Positions 16,492-24,976 of a DNA stretch of 36,446 bases are shown one piece after another. The stretch comes from Gammaproteobacteria bacterium TMED78 (GTDB lineage: Bacteria > Pseudomonadota > Gammaproteobacteria > Steroidobacterales > Rariloculaceae). The notes under the pieces were generated by a model. It was not told where the DNA came from and did not search any database. It saw only the letters and a list, made by a program, of their open reading frames with translations. Made by a program: the position numbers and the translations under genes. The DNA lies in the NCBI GenBank assembly GCA_002171615.1, contig NHEF01000028.1, forward strand, positions 1 through 36,446, given 5' to 3'. The first letter of the stretch is position 1. Every line of letters starts with the position of its first letter.

Positions 16492-17619
16492 TTAAAAATT
16501 CCATTCTGTCTCTTGCCAGACATTCTTTGGCCTTTCACGTAAAGGCGGTTCACAGGAATTTTCAATAAAATCATAATCTTGTTGATATAATTTAATTCGA
16601 TTTATTGTCCATGGCTCTGTAAGAAATAGTGGGTCATAGACTGTTGTTTCTGTCATTAATAGTGTTCCTCTATCCGGATCATCTCGTTTAGTATATCTCT
16701 CTATAACCCTAGCTTCATCGCTTAGTGGTCTTCCTCTATGACCACTATGATTAGGGAGTAAATTAACAGTTTCAATAATTAGCATATCACCTTCATAACG
16801 AGCAACTGAATCACCTAAATGACTCTTAACGCCTGGCCTAGGAAGTTCATTACCTAAAAAAATTGCCCTTCTAGAGCCATATTCTTCATATTCGATAGTT
16901 ATATGATCTGGATATTGACGGATTATTTGTCCGTAAGGTGTATAACCAGCTTGCCTAACAACTCCTGGTGGGTCACAAAAGACTTGCGGGTCATTGATTA
17001 TATTCCAAGGCTCACTTGTATTAACTTGATTGCCTAGGGAGTTATATGGCATTGGAGGATCATAATTTGTAATGTCTGGACCTCCTCTTGGCCCTCCCGT
17101 AGGAGTGCTCATAGTAGTTCCAGTAAAATTTGGCTCTCCACTGGTTAAATATGGAGGCAAAAAATACTTTTCACTATCAGGAGGTACTGACTCAATTGCG
17201 TTACCTAGTGATAATTTTGGGTCCTCTTGAGGCGAAAGCTTAGCAAGAACTTCATTATTTTCAGGGTTTAAAACAAACATTTCATCAATCGAAATCATTG
17301 GAGATCCATCTAAGGTTGCGCTTCCATTGATTCGCAATTTGTCTCCCGTATTAAGGCTATCGCGAGACCATCCATTTCTTCTCCAACCAGTTGCAGAGCT
17401 ACCCTCTACCACCCACTCAGTTATTGAGCCATCATCATTAGCCACATCTAAAGTAATGAGCACATGAGGGTTGATGAATCTAAATTCTTTAATAATACCA
17501 TCTACAGTATTTTTTTCATCGGTACTAAAAGTTGCTGCAAAAGAATGGTGAGTAAGTGCATTACCGTGAAAGAGAGTTAATGCTTGCAATATAAATATTT
17601 TTATAAAAAGTTTTTTCAT
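16492..17619 (-). CDS. Two-domain exported DUF6152 protein, minus-strand copy
   Basis: A 375-residue protein, the best fit in the window to canonical DUF6152: signal peptide ending ALT, then HHSFAATF (H24, H25), INPH (H52), WVVEGSSATGWRRNGWSRDSL and GDKLRINGSAT. A Pro/Gly-rich linker (about residues 130-190) leads to a C-terminal domain with FCDPPGVVRQAGYTPYG, YEEYGSRRAIFLG, ARYEGDMLIIETVNLLPN and a late Cys (ENSC). It is closest to the copy at 1942-2994. AAGGA five bases before the ATG supports the start. It lies between a DUF4389 gene and the SnoaL-like gene in a minus-strand run that begins with the amidohydrolase. Confidence 0.88.
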   Translation of the reverse strand: MKKLFIKIFILQALTLFHGNALTHHSFAATFSTDEKNTVDGIIKEFRFINPHVLITLDVANDDGSITEWVVEGSSATGWRRNGWSRDSLNTGDKLRINGSATLDGSPMISIDEMFVLNPENNEVLAKLSPQEDPKLSLGNAIESVPPDSEKYFLPPYLTSGEPNFTGTTMSTPTGGPRGGPDITNYDPPMPYNSLGNQVNTSEPWNIINDPQVFCDPPGVVRQAGYTPYGQIIRQYPDHITIEYEEYGSRRAIFLGNELPRPGVKSHLGDSVARYEGDMLIIETVNLLPNHSGHRGRPLSDEARVIERYTKRDDPDRGTLLMTETTVYDPLFLTEPWTINRIKLYQQDYDFIENSCEPPLRERPKNVWQETEWNF

Positions 17620-17674
17620 TCTATTCCTTTATAGATAATTTATTAATAACTTCAAATAACTGAAATATAGAAGA

Positions 17675-17995
17675 TTATTCAACTTCCCTATCTTCCTCCA
17701 AAGGCCACTCCGAAAATGGAAATGGCTGAACTTCAGAAATATAAGTAAGATAACAAATGATTTGATAAGAATATGCTGCTAATGAATAGCTAAAATTTAG
17801 TAGTCTTGGTTGCCTCTTCCCAGTAAAAAGAACAAAAAAAGTTTGTGCAATCATAATTATAAAGATCACCACTCTAGAAATTCCCCAAAGACCAATATAA
17901 AGAGACATAAATAAAATCCTAAGCCAAGTAGAAGAGGACTTAATGTTTTTTTCAATAATTGCAAGCCTTTCTCTATTTTCTGTATTAATTTTCAT
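17675..17995 (-). CDS. DUF4389 family membrane protein
   Basis: A 106-residue protein from the ATG at 17995 (AGGG just upstream; a TTG four codons earlier is less likely). Two hydrophobic segments are followed by FVLFTGKRQPRLLNF, YSYQIICYLTYISE and PFPFSEWP, which together are diagnostic of DUF4389, a family of small membrane proteins of unknown function. It lies 24 bp after the amidohydrolase stop. It ends with an acidic tail. Confidence 0.8.
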   Translation of the reverse strand: MKINTENRERLAIIEKNIKSSSTWLRILFMSLYIGLWGISRVVIFIIMIAQTFFVLFTGKRQPRLLNFSYSLAAYSYQIICYLTYISEVQPFPFSEWPLEEDREVE

Positions 17996-18019
17996 CTTTT
18001 CCCTCAAATAATAGATAGA

Positions 18020-19642
18020 TCAAAAACTCAATTCATCTTGATAAACGATTTTACCAGAGAAAATCGTTAGTACTGGCTTAATAGTATAGATTTCATCGAT
18101 TGGAATATCCATGTAATCTTTATCTAAAACTACAATATCTGCGTACTTATTTGGCTCAATGGTTCCAATTAAATCCTCCATAAACATCAAATATGCATTA
18201 GATCTCGTATGAGCTATGAGCGCCTCCTCTCTAGTAATGACCTCATCTTTATTATATTTCTGTATATCTGGAAAAACTTTTCCAGCTGTATATTCCCAAA
18301 TCGTATGAAAAGGATTATAAGTAGCAACAACAGTACCATCTGATCCCATTCCCCATAAAATTCCACTATCTTGAATTAATTTAATAGGAGGTGATGCTAT
18401 ACCATCAACTTTTGGCTTTACAGTATGGTTATGCACTGTTAAAGCTAATCCCATTGATTTAGCTCTATTAATTGCAGCCATTGATATCAAGTCATTATGA
18501 CCAATTGTCCACCTTAAACTACTAATTGGTTCAGCTAGATTAATTCTTTCAAAGACATCTAGCATACCGTCTACGGTTGACTCAAGCATCGCGTGCTCAT
18601 TAAGCTGCCAACCATGTTTAGCAGCAGACAATGCTATTAACTCAAAACTATCATAAATAGATTGCGAAAAAGGCTCTGACATTCTCGGATTATCGTGAAG
18701 AAGGCCATAAACATGTTCCCCTATTCCATACTCACCAAAAAAATGATCTCTCTTAAATGGAGCTTCTCTTTCTAATAATTCGGCTGCGGCTACTGCTGTC
18801 CTAGGTGAATCCGCCCAATATCTTTGAGCATAAAAAATTCTAAGTGTTAATTCTTCTCGATCAGCTAAAGCACTAACAGATTTATATGAACCATCTAGAT
18901 AGCCAACATCATAAGCAGTAGTGATACCCATACTATTAAGATAGTTATTAAAATCCTTAACTTCTCTTTCTCTGCCCTCATCACTAGTTGCAAAAGGATA
19001 ATATTTTAATGCAGCGTACATAACTTCTCTTCCTTGAGGACTGGTAGTTCTAATAACAGACCCACCTTTATACAAATGAGGAACTGCAGGTGCTATTTTT
19101 TCTAATGCTAGAGAGTTCATATAAAATGCTGAATAAGTCTTTTGAATAAATACAGGATTTTCTGGGGAAGCTCTATCTAAATCTTCCTGAGTGAAGCCTC
19201 CAGGATTGTCAGAAAATTGCTGTTCATGCCATCCACCAAATATAAAGATCCACTCTCCTGGGTTTAGTTCCTGAGCTTTATCAGCGATAATTGATAAAGC
19301 TTCTCTTTTTGAAGTGATGCCATGAATTCTTGTCTCATGTGAAGCAAAGTTAGTCCCTCTAAGATAATGAAGATGGCTATCAATAATGCCCGGTATAACT
19401 GTCTTCCCTTCTAAATCTATCATGAGAGTTTCACTTGAGGATAAGCTTTGAATTGCTTCATTCTCACCAACAGATAATATTTTATTATCATCAATAGCCA
19501 CTGCCTCGTGTATAGAAAAATCCTCATCTATAGTCAAAATCTTAGCGTTATATAATACGATATCAGGAGTTTGTGATGCGGCAAAAAATGGGAACAAACA
19601 CAATAAAAATATAAAACTCCTATGATTCTTTACCTTTTCCAT
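18020..19642 (-). CDS. Exported YtcJ-like metal-dependent amidohydrolase
   Basis: A 540-residue protein with a signal peptide (residues 1-23, ending FAAS). The beta-sandwich entrance ILTIDEDFSIHEAVAIDDNKILSVG and the metal motif GIIDSHLH (H90, H92) mark the amidohydrolase superfamily. NEHAMLE, TIGHND and GMGSDGTV supply the later metal-binding histidines and aspartate. EALIAHTRSNAYLMF and GTIEPNKYADIVVLDKD complete the YtcJ-type signature. The family hydrolyses amide or ester bonds in diverse small molecules; export suggests scavenging or detoxification in the envelope. AGGA eight bases before the ATG supports the start. It heads the minus-strand run and is divergent from tatD by 45 bp, so a promoter should lie in that gap. 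Confidence 0.88.
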   Translation of the reverse strand: MEKVKNHRSFIFLLCLFPFFAASQTPDIVLYNAKILTIDEDFSIHEAVAIDDNKILSVGENEAIQSLSSSETLMIDLEGKTVIPGIIDSHLHYLRGTNFASHETRIHGITSKREALSIIADKAQELNPGEWIFIFGGWHEQQFSDNPGGFTQEDLDRASPENPVFIQKTYSAFYMNSLALEKIAPAVPHLYKGGSVIRTTSPQGREVMYAALKYYPFATSDEGREREVKDFNNYLNSMGITTAYDVGYLDGSYKSVSALADREELTLRIFYAQRYWADSPRTAVAAAELLEREAPFKRDHFFGEYGIGEHVYGLLHDNPRMSEPFSQSIYDSFELIALSAAKHGWQLNEHAMLESTVDGMLDVFERINLAEPISSLRWTIGHNDLISMAAINRAKSMGLALTVHNHTVKPKVDGIASPPIKLIQDSGILWGMGSDGTVVATYNPFHTIWEYTAGKVFPDIQKYNKDEVITREEALIAHTRSNAYLMFMEDLIGTIEPNKYADIVVLDKDYMDIPIDEIYTIKPVLTIFSGKIVYQDELSF

Positions 19643-19687
19643 GTAAATTTTCCTATTCTATAAAATAAATTTTAAGTATACGTAATA

Positions 19688-20500
19688 ATGAAATTTTTAA
19701 CAGACATAGGCGCCAATTTAACTCACTCTAGTTTCAATAAAGATTTAAAGGTAGTCATCAAAGATGCTAAAGATGCTGGTGTTAATTGTTTTATAATTAC
19801 TGGGTCATCTGTTGATGATTCACTCACAGCTTTTAATTTAGCTAAAAAATTAGATGGAAATTTTTATATAACAGCTGGTGTTCACCCACATAATGCTAAA
19901 GATTATCTACCTTCTTCATATGAAAAGTTACTAAAGCTAACCGAAAATAAACTAGTTGTTGCCATTGGCGAGTGTGGTCTTGATTACTTTAGGAATTTTT
20001 CAAATAAGTTAGAGCAAAAAGACGTGTTCACTATGCAAATAGAGTTATCTATTAAAAAAAATTTACCGTTATTTCTTCATCAAAGAGATTCATTTTCAGA
20101 TTTTTTTAATATCTTGTCTTCATATCAAGATCAAATTCCTGGAGGTGTTGCTCACTGCTTTACAGGTGGCAAGGAAGAGCTTTTTCCTTTATTAGATTTA
20201 GGATTGTACATAGGAATAACAGGGTGGCTTTGTGACCCAAAAAGAGGACATCTACTAAGAGAAGCAATTCACACTATACCTACGGATAGGTTATTAATTG
20301 AAACTGATGCACCTTATCTGCTTCCAAAAGATATCAAAAATAAACCTAAAGATAGAAGAAACGAACCAAAATATTTAATTCATATACTTGAAAGAATATC
20401 TGATATGCTAAAAATAGATAAAGAGGATTTATCCAATCAAATAGACAAAAATACTAAAGCCCTATTCCAGATTACTAATCAATCCCAATCATCAATATAA
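19688..20500 (+). CDS. tatD: TatD family metal-dependent deoxyribonuclease
   Basis: A 270-residue protein matching E. coli TatD almost motif for motif: FLTDIGANLTHSSF, TAGVHPHNAKDY, AIGECGLDY, RNFSNKLEQ, HCFTGG, LYIGITGWLCDPKRG and LLIETDAPYLLPKD then RRNEP. The acidic residues and histidines for a two-metal TIM-barrel site are present. TatD is a magnesium-dependent 3'-5' DNA exonuclease linked to DNA repair and oxidative damage. The full expected length is present. Its 3' end overlaps the 3' end of thrC by 22 bp in convergent orientation. Confidence 0.93.
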   Translation: MKFLTDIGANLTHSSFNKDLKVVIKDAKDAGVNCFIITGSSVDDSLTAFNLAKKLDGNFYITAGVHPHNAKDYLPSSYEKLLKLTENKLVVAIGECGLDYFRNFSNKLEQKDVFTMQIELSIKKNLPLFLHQRDSFSDFFNILSSYQDQIPGGVAHCFTGGKEELFPLLDLGLYIGITGWLCDPKRGHLLREAIHTIPTDRLLIETDAPYLLPKDIKNKPKDRRNEPKYLIHILERISDMLKIDKEDLSNQIDKNTKALFQITNQSQSSI

Positions 20501-21783
20501 TTTACTAAATCTTTTAAATTAACACTTAATGGAAAATAACTAGTATCTCTCTCTAGGAGTTTTTTTAATTCTTTAGGGATATCAATTTTCTTACCAATAA
20601 TTGGTTCTACTATGTTATTAAACTTTGCAGCATGAGCTGTAGCATCAATTATAAATCTATCTTCACTATCTTTAGTATTAAAAAAATGATCGTATGTACT
20701 AAATGCAGTTGCTGTATGTGGACATATAATTATTTTATTTTCAGAAAACTCTTTTTTAATTTGTTCTTTTATTTTTTTATCACTAATTGAAAATGACTGA
20801 ATAGCTTCTCTTAAATCATTAAAATCTGGCATCAAGAAACGAAGTCTTTCCATATTGCTTGGGTTACCAACATCCATTGCCGATGCCAATGTATTTATAC
20901 TCTTTCTTGGTAACCAGTTACCAGTAGATAGGTAATCTGGAATAGATTGATTAGAGTTTACAGCTAGCACAATCTTACCTATTGGCATGCCCATATATTT
21001 AGCCCAAATACAGCCTAAAGCATTCCCAAGGTTGCCAGTAGGTATAATAAAGTTAGCCGGAACCTTTTTCATACGCCAATGCCATATACTGGCGGCTGCA
21101 TGATAGGCAGCTTGAGGTAAAAGCCTTCCAATATTTATACTATTTGCTGCTGAAAGGGTATGTCTTTTGTTTAGCTCTTTATCGCCAAATGCAGACTTAA
21201 CTAAAAACTGACAATCATCAAAAGATCCATCAACTTCGAATGATTTAACATTATTTTTCCAGCATGTTAATTGATGTTTTTGTCTTGGCGAAACTTGATT
21301 CTTAGGAAATAAAATCATTACTCTTATATGTTTCTTATTGTGAAACGCGGCTGCAACAGCCCCTCCAGTGTCCCCAGAAGTTGCTACTAGTATAGTAACT
21401 GGATCTAAAATACCTTTTTTTTCAAAACACCTATCCATCGTAGATGCAAGAAATCTAGCGCCAACATCCTTAAATGCCGCCGTTGGCCCATGAAAAAGCT
21501 CTAAGACAGAAATATTTCGTAAGTCATCTAAATCGGTATAATGAATTGGAAAATTTAATGACTCTTGGCATATATTTTCTAAGTCTAAGTCTAATTCACT
21601 GTCTTTAAAAAATGGGTAGAGTATTTGATTAGCTATCTCTGAAACACTAGTTCCTTCAATATCATCTGGATTAAATCTAGGTAAAAATTCTGGGATGTAC
21701 AAACAACCATCAGGAGCCAAACCTTCAGAAATAGCACCAATCAAATTAGTTTTATATTTACCAGATGTACTATAAAAATCCAT
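20479..21783 (-). CDS. thrC: Threonine synthase
   Basis: A 434-residue pyridoxal-phosphate enzyme converting O-phospho-L-homoserine to L-threonine. YSTSGKYKTNLIGAISEGLAPDGCLYIP is the opening of the E. coli/yeast-type subgroup. HGPTAAFKD carries the Schiff-base lysine (K105), ATSGDTGGAVAAAF the phosphate-binding loop, and IPTGNLGNALGC a further cofactor contact. Start and length are normal for the subgroup. Its ATG shares a base with the thrA stop (TAATG), so the two are translationally coupled. No homoserine kinase gene lies between them, unlike the common thrABC order. Confidence 0.96.
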   Translation of the reverse strand: MDFYSTSGKYKTNLIGAISEGLAPDGCLYIPEFLPRFNPDDIEGTSVSEIANQILYPFFKDSELDLDLENICQESLNFPIHYTDLDDLRNISVLELFHGPTAAFKDVGARFLASTMDRCFEKKGILDPVTILVATSGDTGGAVAAAFHNKKHIRVMILFPKNQVSPRQKHQLTCWKNNVKSFEVDGSFDDCQFLVKSAFGDKELNKRHTLSAANSINIGRLLPQAAYHAAASIWHWRMKKVPANFIIPTGNLGNALGCIWAKYMGMPIGKIVLAVNSNQSIPDYLSTGNWLPRKSINTLASAMDVGNPSNMERLRFLMPDFNDLREAIQSFSISDKKIKEQIKKEFSENKIIICPHTATAFSTYDHFFNTKDSEDRFIIDATAHAAKFNNIVEPIIGKKIDIPKELKKLLERDTSYFPLSVNLKDLVNYIDDWD

Positions 21784-24254
21784 TATTTATTGCTTGCACT
21801 TAACATACTGCACAAGCTTAATAAATCTGAAAATATTCCAGCCGCAGTTACATCAGGACCAGCTCCTGGCCCTCTAATTATTAGGGGATTATCACAATAT
21901 CTCTTAGTAGAAAACTGAACGATATTATCCGTGAGATGTATATTGCTAAAAGGATGGCTCTTTGAAAATGGCTTAAGGCTAACTTCAACTTTTGCTTTTT
22001 TGAAATCTATATTCAGAGTGTATCGAAGAACTTGATCATTTTTTACACATTTATCAAAAATCTTTTTCATGGGTTGATCAAAATCTGATAATTTTGATAA
22101 AAACTTTTCTACACTTGCATCTTTTAAGGATGAAGGTACCAGACTTTCAACAAGAATCTGATCAAGATTAATATCTAATCCAACCTCTCTAGCTAAAATA
22201 ATCGCTTTACGAGCAACATCCATTCCTGAAAGATCATCACGAGGATCAGGTTCTGTATAACCTTTATTTTTAGCATCTATAACAATCTTAGAAAAGGGTT
22301 GTGTGCCATCATACATATTAAATAGATAAGCTAAAGTTCCAGAAAAAATTCCACTTATGGAGTAAATCTCATCTCCAGTAGCTACTAAGTGTTTTAATGT
22401 TTGTATAACTGGAAGTCCAGCCCCCACTGTAGCCTCATAAAGATAATGTGAGTTATTGTCCCTACTAGATTGCCTTAGTGAGTGATAGTAATCTAAATTA
22501 TCACTATTCGCTCTTTTGTTTGGAGTGATTATATGGATGCCCATATCCAACCAATCTTTATAAAAATTGGCTATACTTTTTTCTGCCGTAGAGTCGATTA
22601 TCACCGTATGAGGTAAATGATCAGTCTTGAGATGATCTATAAAATCATCAATATTAGCAGCTATATTGCTTTCTTTAAGCTGTGTAACCCAATTATCTAA
22701 CTTTATACGTCTATCCTCTAAAATCATTTTCTTTGAGTTGGTAATAGCCCTGATTCGAAGATCTAGATTAAAATTAACTCTTAGATTATCTATTTCACCA
22801 TTAATTTGAGAAACTAGAGCCTTACCAACTGAGCCAGGGCCTATTAGGCCTATAGAGACAGTCTTAGCAGATAGATAAAAATTACCGTGAATAGCTCTTA
22901 ATGCTTTTTCCATATCCTTGCTTTCAATAACTGCAGAAATATTTCTTTCAGACGCACCTTGTGCTATAGCCTTTACGTTGATACCTGAATTACCTAGGGT
23001 TCTAAAAAATCGCCCTGCTACACCAGGTAATCCAGTCATCCCATCCCCAACTATTGCAATAATTGCACAAGAATCTTGAGTTTCAATCTTTTGAATTTGC
23101 CCTTCTTCAAGCTCTAAGGAAAAAGCATCTGAAACAATTTCCTTAACATCTTTGCTATATTTATCTTCAATTGCAAAACAAATAGAATGTTCAGAGCTTC
23201 CTTGTGAAATCAATATTACTGATATACCTGCAGACCTTAAGGCTCCAAAAAGTCTATCAGCAGTCCCAGAGACACCTATCATTCCAGTGCCTTCAAGATT
23301 TACTAAGGTAATACTATCAATCCCTGTAACTCCCTTAATTAACACCCTATCAGAATTAATTTTAGAGACAATTTTTGTGCCCGGATATTTAGAATTAAAA
23401 GTACTCCTAATAAAGATTGGTATATTCTTTGTAACTGCTGGAGATAGCGTTTGAGGATGAATTACTTTAGCTCCAAAATATGCTAGCTCCATTGCCTCAC
23501 TATAAGATATTTCTTCAATAACATCTGCTTCGGGAATCTTTCTTGGATCTCCTGTTAAGACTCCATCAACATCTGTCCAGATAATAATAGAATCAGCATC
23601 TAGCAAATTACCAAAAATAGCTGCTGAATAGTCACTACCATTTCTTCCTAATGTTGTGTGATTATTATTCTTATCTCTAGCTATATAACCAGTAATTACG
23701 GCAATATTAGTATCGCCAGAAATAACTTTATCCTTATTATTCAAAGATGAATCCCAATCTACAATCGCGCCCATTTCGCCATGATCGACAACTAGAATAT
23801 CTCTCGAATCAACACAAATGATATTGTTGTCACTTATTCTCTCCTGTAAAACCTTTGTAAGTAATCTTGAGGACCATAACTCACCAAAGCCAGATACAAT
23901 TTCTTGCACTCTGAGCGTTGAAGAATTCACTATAGATGATGCCTTTAAAATTTTTCTAATTGATTCTAGATCATCATTAAATAAAGATAATAAACCTTTA
24001 GCATTTTTCTTTGATAGTAATTTCAAAACAATAGACTCATATTGACTAGCTATAGCTCTGATTGGTTTATCTATTTTTTTATTTTTAGCAGCAAGATCTG
24101 TTATTGCAAGAAGGGCATCAGTTGTTCCGCTTATAGCCGAGACAACAACTGCGAGTCTCTTTGAATCACTATCTTTAATTATACTTGATACTATATCAAA
24201 GCACTCTGAATCAGCTAAACTAGATCCTCCAAATTTATAAACAGTCCATTCCAA
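21783..24254 (-). CDS. thrA: Bifunctional aspartokinase / homoserine dehydrogenase I
   Basis: An 823-residue fusion, close to the length of E. coli ThrA. Residues 1 to about 295 are aspartokinase: VYKFGGSSLAD, TGYIARDKNNNHTTLGRNGSDYS split over the usual substrate loop, and IWTDVDGVLTGDPRKI. Two ACT domains follow (about 310-460: GTGMIGVSGTADRLFGAL, GDGMTGLPGVAGRFFRTL), which in this family bind threonine for feedback inhibition. The homoserine dehydrogenase part starts with IGLIGPGSVGKALV and includes TPNKRAN, EATVGAGLPVI and YTEPDPRDDLSGMDVARK. It catalyses the first and third steps from aspartate to threonine and homoserine. The gene is 24 bp downstream of rpe on the same strand. Confidence 0.97.
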   Translation of the reverse strand: MEWTVYKFGGSSLADSECFDIVSSIIKDSDSKRLAVVVSAISGTTDALLAITDLAAKNKKIDKPIRAIASQYESIVLKLLSKKNAKGLLSLFNDDLESIRKILKASSIVNSSTLRVQEIVSGFGELWSSRLLTKVLQERISDNNIICVDSRDILVVDHGEMGAIVDWDSSLNNKDKVISGDTNIAVITGYIARDKNNNHTTLGRNGSDYSAAIFGNLLDADSIIIWTDVDGVLTGDPRKIPEADVIEEISYSEAMELAYFGAKVIHPQTLSPAVTKNIPIFIRSTFNSKYPGTKIVSKINSDRVLIKGVTGIDSITLVNLEGTGMIGVSGTADRLFGALRSAGISVILISQGSSEHSICFAIEDKYSKDVKEIVSDAFSLELEEGQIQKIETQDSCAIIAIVGDGMTGLPGVAGRFFRTLGNSGINVKAIAQGASERNISAVIESKDMEKALRAIHGNFYLSAKTVSIGLIGPGSVGKALVSQINGEIDNLRVNFNLDLRIRAITNSKKMILEDRRIKLDNWVTQLKESNIAANIDDFIDHLKTDHLPHTVIIDSTAEKSIANFYKDWLDMGIHIITPNKRANSDNLDYYHSLRQSSRDNNSHYLYEATVGAGLPVIQTLKHLVATGDEIYSISGIFSGTLAYLFNMYDGTQPFSKIVIDAKNKGYTEPDPRDDLSGMDVARKAIILAREVGLDINLDQILVESLVPSSLKDASVEKFLSKLSDFDQPMKKIFDKCVKNDQVLRYTLNIDFKKAKVEVSLKPFSKSHPFSNIHLTDNIVQFSTKRYCDNPLIIRGPGAGPDVTAAGIFSDLLSLCSMLSASNK

Positions 24255-24278
24255 TATTATCTCTTTAATATAATTTAA

Positions 24279-24950
24279 CTAGGAAACACTAGCTATTTCT
24301 TTTCTCATTATGTCTATAGTAGTTTTGTAGTTATCACTATTAAATATTGCAGAACCAGCTACAAATGTATCAGCACCTGCTTTTGCAATTTTTGCTATGT
24401 TATCAGTTTTAACTCCACCATCTACTTCTAATCTTATTTCTTTACCAGATTTATCAATCATTTTTCTAATTGATTTGATTTTATCTAATGATGACTCTAT
24501 AAAGCTCTGCCCACCAAAACCAGGATTAACTGACATAACAAGTATCATATCTAATGAATCAATGACTGGTTTAATAAGCGATATAGGGGAAGCTGGATTA
24601 AGCACCAATCCTGATTTACATCCCGAATCTTTAACTATTTGAAGTGATCTATGAATATGATCACTAGCCTCGGGATGAAAGCTAATATAGTCCGCCCCAG
24701 CTTTTGCAAAATCAACTATTATTCTATCCACTGGCTTAACCATTAAATGGACATCTATTAGGGTGGATATACCAAAATCTCTTAATGACTGGCAAACCAT
24801 TGGGCCTATAGTGAGATTAGGAACATAATGGTTATCCATAACATCAAAATGTATCAAATCAGCGCCTGCCGATACTACTTTCTTTGTTTCATCTCCTAGA
24901 CGTGCAAAATCAGCTGATAGTATAGAAGGTGCAATCCATGTATTATTCAT
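24279..24950 (-). CDS. rpe: Ribulose-phosphate 3-epimerase
   Basis: A 223-residue TIM barrel interconverting D-ribulose 5-phosphate and D-xylulose 5-phosphate in the pentose phosphate pathway. Metal and catalytic motifs are present: [56 protein letters not shown] and LEVDGGV. AAGGA lies about eight bases before the ATG. It is 26 bp downstream of the MFS transporter gene and just upstream of thrA, all on the minus strand. Length and motifs are normal. Confidence 0.96.
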   Translation of the reverse strand: MNNTWIAPSILSADFARLGDETKKVVSAGADLIHFDVMDNHYVPNLTIGPMVCQSLRDFGISTLIDVHLMVKPVDRIIVDFAKAGADYISFHPEASDHIHRSLQIVKDSGCKSGLVLNPASPISLIKPVIDSLDMILVMSVNPGFGGQSFIESSLDKIKSIRKMIDKSGKEIRLEVDGGVKTDNIAKIAKAGADTFVAGSAIFNSDNYKTTIDIMRKEIASVS

Positions 24951-24976
24951 TTAAATAATCCTTTTTTATTTATATT

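Noticed and set aside
170-17619. ATCUN copper motif at the mature N-termini of DUF6152 proteins
   Set aside because: ATCUN needs His at position 3; here His is at positions 1 and 2, so a histidine-brace type site is the better hypothesis.
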